Assembly (NCBI RefSeq): GCF_014529535.1
Contig: NW_023503423.1
Coordinates: 5,814,473-5,878,472 of the forward strand
Direction of reading: 5' to 3'
DNA: 64,000 nucleotides
Source: Bradysia coprophila
Taxonomy: Eukaryota > Arthropoda > Insecta > Diptera > Sciaridae
Shown here: in pieces, positions 46,087 to 56,133 of the stretch
Numbering within the stretch: position 1 is the stretch's first letter
How the letters are laid out: each line of letters starts with the position of its first letter
Notes under the pieces: model-generated
Told to the model about the DNA's origin: nothing
What the model saw: only the letters and a program-made list of their open reading frames with translations
Database searches by the model: none
Position numbers and translations under genes: made by a program

Positions 46087-48558
46087 CTATTTGAATTCAA
46101 ATGGCGGGGTATCGTTACAGACATATGGACCCATCGGTGCAATTATGATTTGCAGGCTAAGCGTATTGCGTTCGTTTCCTATTAAATGTGAGCTCAATTT
46201 GATCGAACTTAATGCCAATTCGTCATACGGCAACAAATTGTCCATGTTTAAGATACGATTCTCTTTGGAAAAGTAGTGCGTCCGAACGTGTACCGTTCGA
46301 ATGTGAGGAATTTTATTTTGTACACCGGTTATCAGTACGCCCACCTGGAAGTGACGATAAAGATATTGAAATCTCGGTTGTAATCTAATGGAAGCTTGAA
46401 GTGCTTAGACGCTTACCTTGAACCGTTGTTCAGTTGTTAAATCTCTTTTGCATGTAACACTCAGCCGTATCGTTCGCAGTATTGTTTCGGGAACCTCAAC
46501 AGCCGAGTTGAAAACGTTAATCATTTGAGCTTTGCTGTACTTGATACCTCTGGGATAAAAGTCAATGTTCCATTGCATATTTTGGTCTGAAAAATTGGTT
46601 GATTGATTGAACACACACGAAAAACACTAAGAATTCGAACCGTCACCCTACCTTCTTGGTATTCCGATAAGTTACTTTGCGAAAAGAAGCAAGCGGCAAA
46701 AGTTTGATAATTTTCAATACTTTCAAAGTTTGGCAATTGCATGCTCAGTCCGTACATGTCCGATGTGTATAGCCGCGGTGTGAATTGTAATGCACCGCTC
46801 TCAGTTCCGCGAATGCTTGCGACACGTTCCTCTTGTCCTGAGTGATAACTCATTCCGATCGACACCAGTTCCACCAGAAATTCTTTATGCAATTTGATGA
46901 TCGGTTTGCGTAGCAATATCGCCAGCTCGCTGGGTGTCATCATGGCAAAGCGGATGTGAACGACAACGCTTTCGATCAATTGTGTAATGGTTGTGTGCCT
47001 CTCTTCGTCCGTCAAAGTGGAGTCGTTTTGAATGAAAATGTTTTTGTGTGAAATCCAACTCTCGACATAGCTGGAAGGGGAGAAATAGCAATTAAAGGGC
47101 TAGCCGCGGAATGAGTTACAAATTCATCTGATTAACACATTGAAATTAATTGCGGCTTGTCAACTTTCGGCACACTGGACTTTACTTAAATAGTCGTGGA
47201 ATTCAGTTTTGGATTTTTAGAAATTTATTGGGAAGTATTCCTCGACTATTTAAGTAAAGTCCAGGGTGCCGAAAGTTGACAAGCCGCAATTATTTTGAAT
47301 GTGTTAAATCGCTGCGAAGGATTACGGTTGTTTTTAAGGACCAATAGACCATTAAACTCTAAATGGCTTGATTGTCAGCCGGAATGAATCTGAGTGAAAA
47401 TCAGTACCAAAAACTTCTCAAATTTGCATCGAAGAATCTTAAAAAATATTCCATCTTAGCCGATGTCCCGATTGTGTCAGCGGAAGAGTACTCCTCACCT
47501 CACAATGTTTTCAGAGCCATGCCCCTAAGACATTTCCGAATTTTAGAGGACATTTTAGTGAAAGGAACAATAATGGCATCCTTGTATAGAGGCTCCACTA
47601 CCTCTGCTCGAGAAAATCAGACATGTTGTATGTTGTAGGTATGGAAAAAATGTGGACGCAGGGTGAAAATCCGTCTAAACATGTGGACGTTCAAACAGCA
47701 ATTGAATACAGTGAACTTACCTGAACAAATCATATTCGTTCCGCAGCACTAAATCGTTCTGTTGTATGAGTACGATCAAAATGTTGACGTCGAGATCCAC
47801 AAAGTCTTTCGACTCGGCTACGATGTTCAAATTCCATTTCAGAAATCCTTGCAACGCGTCCGTCACTTCCTGATGGTACGGACTGAGCGATATTGTGTAA
47901 TGCAGCCAAGACACTAAAAATCCTTGAGTGGCCGCTTTTGAGATGTGTTTCAGCATATAATCTACGCATAGTTGCACTAAGTCCTGTTTGAAGGGATGAA
48001 CCGATTATTGCGAAATGTCGGAATTCGACCCAGTTCAATGAACATACCCTGATATTGTATTTGTCAGCCAAGGCCAGCATTGGCATCACCGTCTGCAGTG
48101 ATATTCTGATCTGACCGACATACAGATATTTCAAAAATTGTGGAAAAACTTCCGAACACAATGGCTCCTCCTTCAGTTCGATAACACTTTCACGACATTC
48201 TGACCATTCGGGATTCATCAGCATTACCTATAAAATCATGAACAGAAAGCGAATGTCAACGGAATTCTGGCAATCTTTGAGGCAAATGACGTTTAACATA
48301 CCTGAAATACTTCACTGCTTGCACATAATATTACACGATGGGCTGGATACCGTTTATTACCAACAACAAGGCATATATCAGACATCAATTGTTCCGCGTA
48401 TAAAGTGGCAATTTTGTGTAGTACACTCGTCGAGTTATTCATCTGTTCCAAAGAGAAACAAAATTTCAATGAAAATTCACAGTTCTGATCCAAAAAATGA
48501 TTACCTCGACAACACTGGAATCCCTCGAATCTTGATCCTGACTGGATGGATCGTCCAT
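46087..48558 (-). CDS. BTB/POZ-BACK domain protein, BTBD17-like (Tango10-type)
   Basis: Seven coding exons, 494 aa: 48,505-48,558; 48,302-48,442; 48,048-48,227; 47,721-47,983; 46,652-47,070; 46,417-46,586; 46,087-46,344. All junctions are GT-AG and the phases join. The Met at 48,558 (MDDPSSQDQD) gives an acidic, Ser-rich leader. The BTB fold (about residues 37-138) shows SDICLVVGNKRYPAHRVILC and FLKYLYVGQI. A BACK-type helical region follows (about 140-300), with ESWISHKNIF. The C-terminal third is a beta-rich domain (QWNIDFYPRGIKYSK) as in BTBD17. BTB-BACK proteins usually act as substrate adaptors of Cul3 ubiquitin ligases; fly Tango10, which I recall as the BTBD17 counterpart, does so in circadian neurons. 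Orthology is inferred, but the domain calls are firm. Intron 4 (47,071-47,720) carries a MITE and an unexplained plus-strand frame. Confidence 0.88.
47136..47303. mobile_element. Palindromic MITE flanked by TTAA, in a BTB-gene intron
   Basis: 168 bp between two TTAA tetranucleotides (47,132-47,135 and 47,304-47,307). The arms CACATTGAAATTAATTGCGG, CTTGTCAACTTTCGGCAC and GGACTTTACTTAAATAGTCG are mirrored on the right with few changes. TTAA flanks recall piggyBac-type integration, but the ends do not begin with the CCC usual there, so the superfamily stays open. Confidence 0.75.
47384..47638 (+). CDS. Unrecognised open frame inside a BTB-gene intron
   Basis: An 84-codon plus-strand frame from ATG 47,384 (MNLSENQYQKLLKFASKNLK...) to TAG 47,638, opposite in sense to the host gene. 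The translation has protein-like composition with alternating charged and hydrophobic residues (FRAMPLRHFRILEDILVKGT), unlike neighbouring low-complexity frames. No domain is recognised. It could be a fragment of a transposon-encoded or retro-copied gene, or chance. It follows the MITE by 80 bp. Confidence 0.2.
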   Translation: MNLSENQYQKLLKFASKNLKKYSILADVPIVSAEEYSSPHNVFRAMPLRHFRILEDILVKGTIMASLYRGSTTSARENQTCCML

Positions 48559-49060
48559 ACTGTCTAAAATTAGAAAATTTCGTTCAATAACTGGTTTCAT
48601 CGTATTACACACTAAATTTCCACTATTACGATTGCTCGGTTCGCTTATAAAAGTCGGAAATTTGTTGTTGATTTAATTGGATACCAAAACAATGTCAGAA
48701 TTTTTAGGATATTTGAAAAGAAACACATTGTGCAATCCCAAAACTAATAATCGAAATGTTGGGAGTTTGTTTTGTGTATGGAAAAATTGGAAGAAATTGA
48801 GGTCGTTAGACGAAGTAAGGCTTGGAATGTGTAACTACCTTCAATTGTTCAACTTAATTACAATTTAATTTCTTGAAAATACCGCCGATATCACTGAAAT
48901 TATTTTATCCAACTGGTAAATCGACAAAAAAATATTTTTTTTAGAATTTTCTCCGTCATATTAGATGGAAACGTCAAATCGACATTGATAAATGCAAGGC
49001 CGTCAATATTAGAAATGGAGATAGCCATTTTGTAAAGAAGTGAACCTGTCAAAAAAGTAG
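48559..49060. other. 5' flank of the BTB gene, nothing else recognised
   Basis: Presumably holds the promoter and 5' UTR of the minus-strand BTB gene; no TATA box or initiator can be assigned with confidence. The short open frame here looks incidental. Confidence 0.35.
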
Positions 49061-49328
49061 GTATTTCCAAGGTTCTGAAAGAACAGGTTCAGACACTTCT
49101 GAATTGATCACGAACGCGGTTTAACACAAATGTTGACAATTTAGACAGGTTTTGTTAAACACACTCATTACGGATTGTGTGAAATGTCAACTTGATAAAA
49201 ATAAGTCAAGTTTTCTTTTCGTTCAATCTCAAATGAATGAACAAAAAACCTGTCTAAATTGTCAAAATTTGTGCCTCATCAGCCTTCGTAAGTGTCTTAA
49301 CATGCTCTTTCAGAACCTTGGGTGTTCC
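49061..49328. mobile_element. Inverted-repeat element, about 270 bp
   Basis: CCAAGGTTCTGAAAGAACAG (49,067) is mirrored by CTCTTTCAGAACCTTGG (ending 49,321). CAGACACTT pairs with AAGTGTCTT, and TTGACAATTTAGACAGGTTT with AAACCTGTCTAAATTGTCAA. The arms are about 90 bp with a ~90-bp centre. No target duplication was established. Confidence 0.65.
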
Positions 49329-49507
49329 AAACCTCAAAAATTTCGGTTGCAATTCGTTGATGTAAATAATCTGAATAATTCAAACAAAGGCTTTCATTGA
49401 TGTGATACTTATTACGACTTATATATTTCGCCATAAAATTACTAATGTCATCGATCTATTTTCGTTTTGAACCAACTTCACTGCTATGACATTTCATGGA
49501 TAAATAT

Positions 49508-49566
49508 CAGAGTGAAGTCATTTCACCTGAAAATAGAGCGCAAAGGGCGCAAAGAATGAAGAACTG
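49508..49566 (+). repeat. Dispersed repeat shared with 39,344-39,394
   Basis: CAGAGTGAAGTCATTTCACC and GAAAATAGAGCGCAAAG here match the earlier site; this copy has a GGGCGCAAAG duplication. It abuts the minisatellite-bearing element that starts at 49,575. Confidence 0.5.
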
Positions 49567-50574
49567 AAAAAAAACAAGGCATCAGAACAGTCGGAGCGTT
49601 TGCTGCGACTTAGCCCCGTACGACCCGTAATCCTATTTCGTCCGCAACCATAATACGTCCGTAGCCGTAATACGCCCTGAACCCTAATACGTCTACAACC
49701 CTCTAATGCGTCTGTTACCAAAATGCAAGTCAAGTTGGGCATGGTCAAATTTACTGAAAGTGTTCATTTTTAAAATTGCGCATAGCGCAATTACGAAAGC
49801 CCGTACGAAGTACCTCTCAAATAAAACCAACAATTTACGACATTATTTTAGAAACCCAAAATTTTTTGCCAACTTTCCATTGGGTATTCAATTACCTCTC
49901 AAATAAAACAAAAATTAGCAAAATCGGATGATATTTACTCGATTTATGTGCAAAAAACACTTAGGGCCGAGTAGCGGCCTTAGTTCAAGGGCCCAAATTT
50001 AAAACTTTTTTTGCCATCATTCTATTCGGCATTCAATTATCTCTCAAATGATACAAAAACTACCAAAATCGGATGAGATTTGCTCGATTTATGTGCAAAA
50101 AACACTTAGGGCCGAGTAGCGGCCTAAGTCCAAGGGCCCAAATTTGAAACTTTTTTCGACACGTTCTTTTCGGTAGTCAATTACCTTCCATAAAAAACTA
50201 AATCTAGCAATATCGGATGAGATTTACTCGATTTATGTGCAAAAAACACTTAGGGCCGAGTAACGACCTTTGAGCCCTCCCAACGAGCCCGCGTTGCATC
50301 TTACCCAAAAACAAAGTTCAGCAACTTTGTTCTACTCGTCAATACCTTTCATTTGATATATCACAAGCAGCTATTGCGTGCGTATATCGGTAGATATCGT
50401 CGAAAGACTGAAAAACACCTATAGGGCCCTAGCTCTGGAAGGGCCGACCCTACCATGCCCATTTTCGAACATGACCTTACTTTTGTCGATACCAATCGGG
50501 GAAAAAAAGAATTTTGAAAAAAGGTTGTAATTTACTCAAGCTAGAGGGGTCACGGACAGACGGACAGATGGACA

Positions 50575-52319
50575 TTTTTAGCCCCGTACGAAGTACTGGG
50601 GGCTTATAAGATTAATATGCCGTTTGTAACATGTCGAATTGGAAGCAGCCAGTAAGGGCAAAGCATTTGGTTATGTTCATAGATGACAAATCCGCAATAA
50701 AAAAAATGTCCGTCCGTCCGTCCGTCCGTCCGTCCGTCCGTGACCCCTCTAGCTAGAGTAAATCACAACCTTTTTTCAAAATTCTTTTTTTCCCCGATTG
50801 GTATGGACAAAAGTAAGGTCAAGTTCGAAAATGGGCATGGTAGGGCCGGCCCTTCCAGAGCTAGGGCCCTATAGGTGTTTTTCAGTCTTTCGCCGATATC
50901 TACCGAAATACGCACGCAATACCTGCTTGTGATATATTAAATGAAAGGTATTGACGAGTAGAACAAAGTTGCTGAACATTGTTTTTGGGTAAGATGCAAC
51001 GTGGGCTTTATGGGAGGGCTCAAAGGCCGTTACTCGGCCCTAAGTGTTTTTTGCACATAAATCGAGTAAATCTCATCCGATTTTGGTAGTTTTAGTTTTT
51101 TATGGAAGGTAATTGAATACCGAAAAGAACGTGACGAAAAAAGTTTCAAATTAGGGCCCTTGGACTAAGGCCGCTACTCGGCCCTAAGTGTTTTTTGCAC
51201 ATAAATCGAGTAAATCTCATCCGATTTTGCTAGTTTTTGTTTCATTTGAGAGATAATTGAATGCCGAATAGAATGATGGCGAAAAAAGTTTCAAATTTGG
51301 GCCCTTGGACTAAGGCCGCTACTCGGCCCTAAGTGTTTTTTGCACATAAATCGAGTAAATCTCATCCGATTTTGCTAGATTTTGTTTTTTATGGAGTCTA
51401 ATTGAATACCGAAAAGAACGTGGCGAAAAAAGTTTCAAATTTGGGCCCTTGGACTAAGGCCGCTACTCGGCCCTAAGTGTTTTTTGCACATAAATCGAGT
51501 AAATCTCATCCGATTTTGCTAGATTTAGTTTTTTATGGAAGGTAATTGAATACCGAAAAGAACGTTGCGAAAAAAGTTTCAAATTTGGGCCCTTGGACTA
51601 AGGCCGCTACTCGGCCCTAAGTGTTTTTTGCACATAAATCGAGTAAATCTCATCCGATTTTGTTAGTTTTTGTTTCGTTTCGTTTGAGAGATAATTGAAT
51701 ACCGAAAAGAACGTGGCGAAAAAAGTTTCAAATTGGGTCCCTTGGACTAAGGCCACTACTTGGCCCTAAGTGTTTTTTGCACATAAATCGAGTAAATCTC
51801 ATCCGATTTTGCTAGATTTAGTTTTCTATGGAAGGTAATTGAATACCGAAAAGAACGTGGCTAAAAAAGTTTCAAATTTGGGCCCTTGAACTAAGGCCGC
51901 TGCTCGGCCCTAAGTGTTTTTTGCACATAAATCGAGTATATTTCATCAGATTTTGCTACTTTTTGTTTCGTTTGACAGATAATTCAATACCGAAAGAAAA
52001 TTGGGATAAAAAAAAGTTGTAAATTCGGATTCCTAAGATTACATCGTAAACTTTTGTTTTATACTTGAGAAGTACTTCGTACGGGCTTTTGTAATTGCGC
52101 TAAGCGCAATTTTAAAGATGAACGCTTACAGTTTACAATTTGCAAAAATAGACAATGATGTCAAGTACGCAATAAGGTTACGGAAGCATTTTGATATCGG
52201 ACGAATAAGGGTTACGGGCTTACTAGGGCTATGGACGTATAATGGTTTCGGGCTAATTAGGTTTACGGGTCGTACGGGGCTCAGTCGTAGCAAACGCTCT
52301 GACTGTTCTGATGCCTTGT
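50575..52319 (+). mobile_element. Hairpin-ended, minisatellite-bearing element, copy 4, nested in copy 3
   Basis: Head TTTTTAGCCCCGTACGAAG with compensated stem (AGCCCC..GGGGGCT), an expanded (GTCC)n patch at 50,709-50,741 (GTCCGTCCGTCC...), about seven array units (51,020-51,960), and tail AATTGCGCTAAGCGCAATTT, then CAGTCG..TGACTG and GATGCCTTG. Array units are type II: CTACTCGGCCCTAAGTG, TTTTTTGCACATAAATCGAG. No protein frame. Because copies 3 and 4 face opposite ways, the locus now forms ~120-bp outer inverted repeats. Confidence 0.82.
51020..51960 (+). repeat. Tandem array, about 7 type II units of ~140-145 bp
   Basis: GGACTAAGGCCGCTACTCGG or close variants recur at about 51,163, 51,308, 51,450, 51,596, 51,742 and 51,890, each followed by CCCTAAGTGTTTTTTGCACA. 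Units alternate between a GTTTTTTATGGAAGGTAATT version and a GTTTCATTTGAGAGATAATT version, hinting at a higher-order dimer. Confidence 0.85.
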
Positions 52320-52446
52320 TTTTATTGCGGATTCGTTATCTATGAACATAGACAAATGCTTTGCGCTTACGTCTGCTTCCAATTCAACATGTTACAAACG
52401 GCATATTAATCTTATAAGCCCCCAGTACTTCGTACGGGGCTAAAAA

Positions 52447-52888
52447 TTGGCACCTCAACAGGCCAACCAACGTTTCCTACAAATACACACACGCTGTATA
52501 CCAAGTGGAATAAATAATAAAAAGTTCTAAAGAAGGACGCAGTCGACACTGTCATGACAATGTAAAACGATACAATGTGAAACGATACAATGTCTAAACT
52601 AAACTATAGGTTTGTTCCAATTTGGAACTTCCAAATAACTGTAAACTTTGACAACATGAACGACGACATTTTTCGTAGTCTGTTCCTTCAACCTTGAGGT
52701 TATCAAACTTTCATAAAGTGGTCATCACTGCTATCGCTGAAGTACGGCTTTGCTTTAAACAAATATGACATTGTTTTGGGTTCTTTGTTGTGAATGATTT
52801 TTGAAGAAGAAGAAGAAGTGTACGAAGAACGGAACAATCATTTGAGTAATTTGTATTGTAAATTAAGGATATTTCTTCGCAAGAAAAT
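52447..52888. other. 5' flank of Rpt4
   Basis: Intergenic DNA between the composite transposon and the Rpt4 start. It has the repeated word ACGATACAATGT (52,565-52,593) and a GAAGAAGAAGAAG run just upstream of the transcript. No core promoter element can be assigned with confidence. Confidence 0.4.
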
Positions 52889-54497
52889 ATGTCTGCAGCC
52901 GTGACCGTTGATACTGCTAGGGACCGTGGTCTGCAGGATTATCGGAAGAAACTATTGGAGCACAAAGAAGTGGAGTCTCGCTTGAAAGAAAGTAAGTTGA
53001 TACAGTCGTCCGATTGTAAGGTTAAGTTTTTTTGTCAAATCATCACTGGGATGAATGACGAAAATTGAATTCGAATTGTTTTGGCCGGAATAAACAACAA
53101 AATACTTACGTTTTAGTGCGAGAACAATTGAAAGAACTCACGAAGCAGTTCGATAAATCGGAAAATGATTTGAAAGCTTTGCAAAGTGTTGGACAAATCG
53201 TTGGGGAGGTATTGAAACAACTGACCGAAGACAAATGTAAGGGCACTGTCGCTTATTGCACCGTCTTACTATTCCTATTAATGAAAATTGAATTTGTAGT
53301 CATCGTCAAGGCCACCAACGGTCCCCGATATGTGGTTGGATGTCGTCGTCAATTAGACAAAACTAAATTGAAATCCGGTACAAGAGTAGCACTAGACATG
53401 ACAACTCTCACCATAATGCGATATCTGCCGCGTGAAGTCGATCCGTTGGTGTACAATATGTCGCACGAAGATCCCGGCGAAGTTAAATATTCAGCGATCG
53501 GTGGCTTATCGGAACAAATTCGTGAATTGCGCGAAGTCATTGAATTGCCCCTACTCAATCCGGAGCTGTTCTTACGCGTTGGTATCACACCGCCGAAAGG
53601 ATGTTTATTGTACGGTCCACCCGGAACGGGAAAGACACTCTTAGCGCGTGCAGTGGCCTCTCAATTGGATGCCAATTTTCTGAAAGTTGTGTCCAGCGCC
53701 ATCGTCGACAAATACATCGGAGAAAGTGCTCGCTTAATTCGCGAAATGTTCAACTATGCCCGAGACCATCAACCGTGCATCATTTTCATGGACGAAATTG
53801 ATGCTATTGGCGGTCGCCGGTTCTCGGAGGGTACGTCGGCGGATCGAGAAATTCAACGTACGTTGATGGAATTGCTGAATCAAATGGATGGATTCGATTC
53901 GCTGGGACAAGTTAAGATGATTATGGCCACCAATCGACCAGATACTTTGGATCCGGCTCTATTGCGTCCGGGACGTTTGGATAGGAAAATTGAGATTCCG
54001 TTGCCCAACGAACAAGCCAGGTAAGAGAATTTTATTTTAGCTTACGAGTTTACTCTTGTGTGCACTGTGCTTCCTTGCTCTTTACCTTGTACCTTTGCCT
54101 TTAACAATTTCTACCTCTGTCCTGACGTTCGATCGATTAAATAACTGGTCAGAACTTGCTGACTCCTGTGGATCGTAAGACTAGTTCACTTTCCATCCTA
54201 CCGAAAAGACCAAAGTTGTTAGATCGGCCATTTGATTATTGTTCAATTTTCAGGCTGGAAATTTTGAAAATTCATGCTGGACCAATAGCAAAACACGGTG
54301 AAGTCGACTACGAGGCCATCGTCAAATTGTCGGATCACTTCAATGGGGCAGATTTGCGAAACGTATGCACCGAAGCCGGCCTGTTTGCCATCCGATCGGA
54401 ACGGGAGTATGTTATCCAGGAAGATTTCATGAAAGCTGTGCGTAAAGTGGCCGACAACAAGAAATTGGAGAGCAAGCTGGACTACAAACCCGTCTAA
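52889..54497 (+). CDS. Rpt4: 26S proteasome regulatory subunit Rpt4 (PSMC6, AAA+ ATPase)
   Basis: One of six ATPases of the 19S base ring that unfold ubiquitinated proteins and thread them into the 20S core. Four coding exons (52,889-52,991; 53,117-53,236; 53,300-54,020; 54,254-54,497), GT-AG throughout, give 395 aa against 389 for human PSMC6. An N-terminal coiled coil (about 15-70) and OB-like domain (about 75-125) precede the ATPase domain: Walker A GPPGTGKT (180-187), pore-loop KYIGES, Walker B IIFMDEID (235-242), sensor ATNRPD, arginine-finger segment RPGRLDRK. The C-terminus is DYKPV, lacking the HbYX gate-opening motif, as expected for Rpt4. The Met at 52,889 ([12 protein letters not shown]) fits the family start. 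It faces the WDR4 gene tail to tail, 118 bp apart. Very high conservation makes this call secure. Confidence 0.98.
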
Positions 54498-54577
54498 ATG
54501 TGTACGAATCACCACAATTTTACTATTATTTCCCATCTGCGTTTAATTCAGTCGCCCAAGTGTTTTTTTGATAAGAA

Positions 54578-54583
54578 AATAAA
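54578..54583 (+). terminator. AATAAA polyadenylation signal for Rpt4
   Basis: Canonical hexamer 81 bases after the Rpt4 stop, followed by a T-run and GTGAATTTCC. Cleavage would fall at or just inside the 3' end of the convergent WDR4 gene (stop at 54,616), so the two 3' ends probably touch or overlap. Confidence 0.6.
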
Positions 54584-54615
54584 TTTTTTTGTGAATTTCC
54601 GAATTGCTTGTTGTG

Positions 54616-55851
54616 TTATCTGCTGTTCCGGATCTGATCTTCGATGCGACGTTTTTTCCTCTCATGATAGTCCTTGATGTTGTCGTAGCGTTTTTTGAAC
54701 AGCATGGAAATGTTCTCGAAATTGTGTTGCAAGTCCAGCACAGTGTCACCGAGATTTTCATTCAGCTCACTTGAATCATCTTCAGCATACTTGTCGGTGT
54801 ACGTAAGCCGATGCAAAGCAACCGAATTTTCCGGACTCACTGCTGCCAGTAAAATGTTACCATCGACGTCGTACACTATCGACGATATCTCCTTGCACTC
54901 CTTGAAACTGTGTTCGCTCAACAATTTGACAATGTATTCCTGACCATTCGTCTGCTGCACAATTTCGTAGATGATTAAGTTGGGTCCCTCGAATAGTGTC
55001 ACCGCTGCGTGGCTAGTCTGTTCGTCGATTTTGCGTAGAATCATTTTCAAACCAGCCGCCGGTAATTCATGTTCAAACACTTCGACACCCTGAAGGTACT
55101 TCCAGATCTTCAGCATTTTATCACCCGAAATGGACACCAGACTTTGGTTCGGATCGGTTGGAAGGAATGAAATGGCAGACACGTATTCGGTGTGGCCCAA
55201 GCAATACGTTTCAATCAGATGCGTTCCGGGATAGTTGGTCACTCGAATTTTTTCGTCCCGATCGCATGTGACGACGAATCTGTAAATCAAAAATCAATTA
55301 GTGGATGCACCAATCTCTGACGGAGGTGCTGGAACTCACCGATTATCATGTGTAACCACTACATCCAAAAGCATGCTCAAATGTCCCAAAATCCATTTCC
55401 CCGTCGCTTCGAGGTTTTCACAGTCAAACTCATAACAGTCACCGGTCTTGTCGGCAATGTACACGTGGCGTGAGTCACTAGAAAATGCCATTGAGCTTGA
55501 TATCCTGGCGAGTACACGTTTCGAAACCAGTTCATGTTTATCTGCCGCCAGAATTTTGTACATGTAGACGAGCTTATCACCAGTGGTCGTTATCACCAGC
55601 AGCTGTCCATTCGGAGACACGCCAATGTTCTGGATAACACTGCCATCCTTGGACGAATCTGATTTTCTCGGAGCGACAACACCATCAGCCTGCTCATCGT
55701 CGTCGTCATTCTCCTCGGTTTGTTTTGCACTTTTCGGATCGAACTGTGGCAGTGTCAGTTTGGAGAGATGGGTACCATTCGAATCAAAGAATTTGATTTC
55801 ACGCTTCGCAGCCAGTAGAATCGTTTTGTCGATTGTGGTTAATAATGCCAT
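54616..55851 (-). CDS. wuho: WDR4/Wuho, non-catalytic subunit of tRNA (guanine-N7) methyltransferase
   Basis: WD40 scaffold that pairs with METTL1/Trm8 to make m7G at position 46 of tRNAs; in flies Wuho is also needed in the germline. Two exons, 55,340-55,851 and 54,616-55,279 (GT-AG, 60-bp intron), give 391 aa. ATG at 55,851 (MALLTTIDKT) is the only in-frame Met near the start. WD-repeat signatures: IKFFDSNG, IGVSPNGQLLVITTTGDK, AFSSDSRHVYIADKTGD, GHLSMLLDVVVTHDNRF, the family-diagnostic TCDRDEKIRVTNYPGTH, then GHTEYVSAISFL and SISGDKMLKIWKY. An acidic/Lys-rich insert (ENDDDDEQADG) lies between blades 1 and 2. The C-terminal basic tail (HERKKRRIEDQIRNSR) is typical of WDR4. Convergent with Rpt4. 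Confidence 0.95.
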
Positions 55852-56133
55852 TGCTATGGCAGTGTGTACGGCTTTTTCTTCTACCAAATGATCAAACTCA
55901 ACCGCAAGTCTTGGTTATATTTTTGTACTGACAGCCATGCAGTTATCAGATGGTTTGTTCATCTTGTTCATTCAATTGACGGTGAGTTTACAATGCATCA
56001 TACACAGGACACCTTGTGAATGAGTCTGTGTTTTGATGGAAAGTTTATCTACAATGTCAACGAGTGCAGTCTTAGTTGAGACTATGTCCTGAGCAACGTA
56101 CACGCGGGAAGGATAAAACTATGCGAAGTTCGG
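55852..56133. other. 5' flank of WDR4
   Basis: Short intergenic stretch before the next minisatellite-bearing element. It should contain the WDR4 promoter. The open frame extends a few codons upstream of the Met but without another ATG. Confidence 0.4.

Larger units (their letters stand above)
49575..52446 (-). mobile_element. Hairpin-ended, minisatellite-bearing element, copy 3 (split by copy 4)
   Basis: In reverse orientation: its tail is at the left (complement of CTGTTCTGATGCCTTG, with CGACT..AGTCG hairpin bases) and its head at the right edge (GTACTTCGTACGGGGCTAAAA, 52,426-52,446). About three array units lie at 49,960-50,290. The body stops at 50,574 within a T-run and resumes at 52,320 with TTTTTATTGCGG, exactly where the head of an intact copy would continue. 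A second member of the family (50,575-52,319) has therefore landed in its T-run in opposite orientation. Confidence 0.8.
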
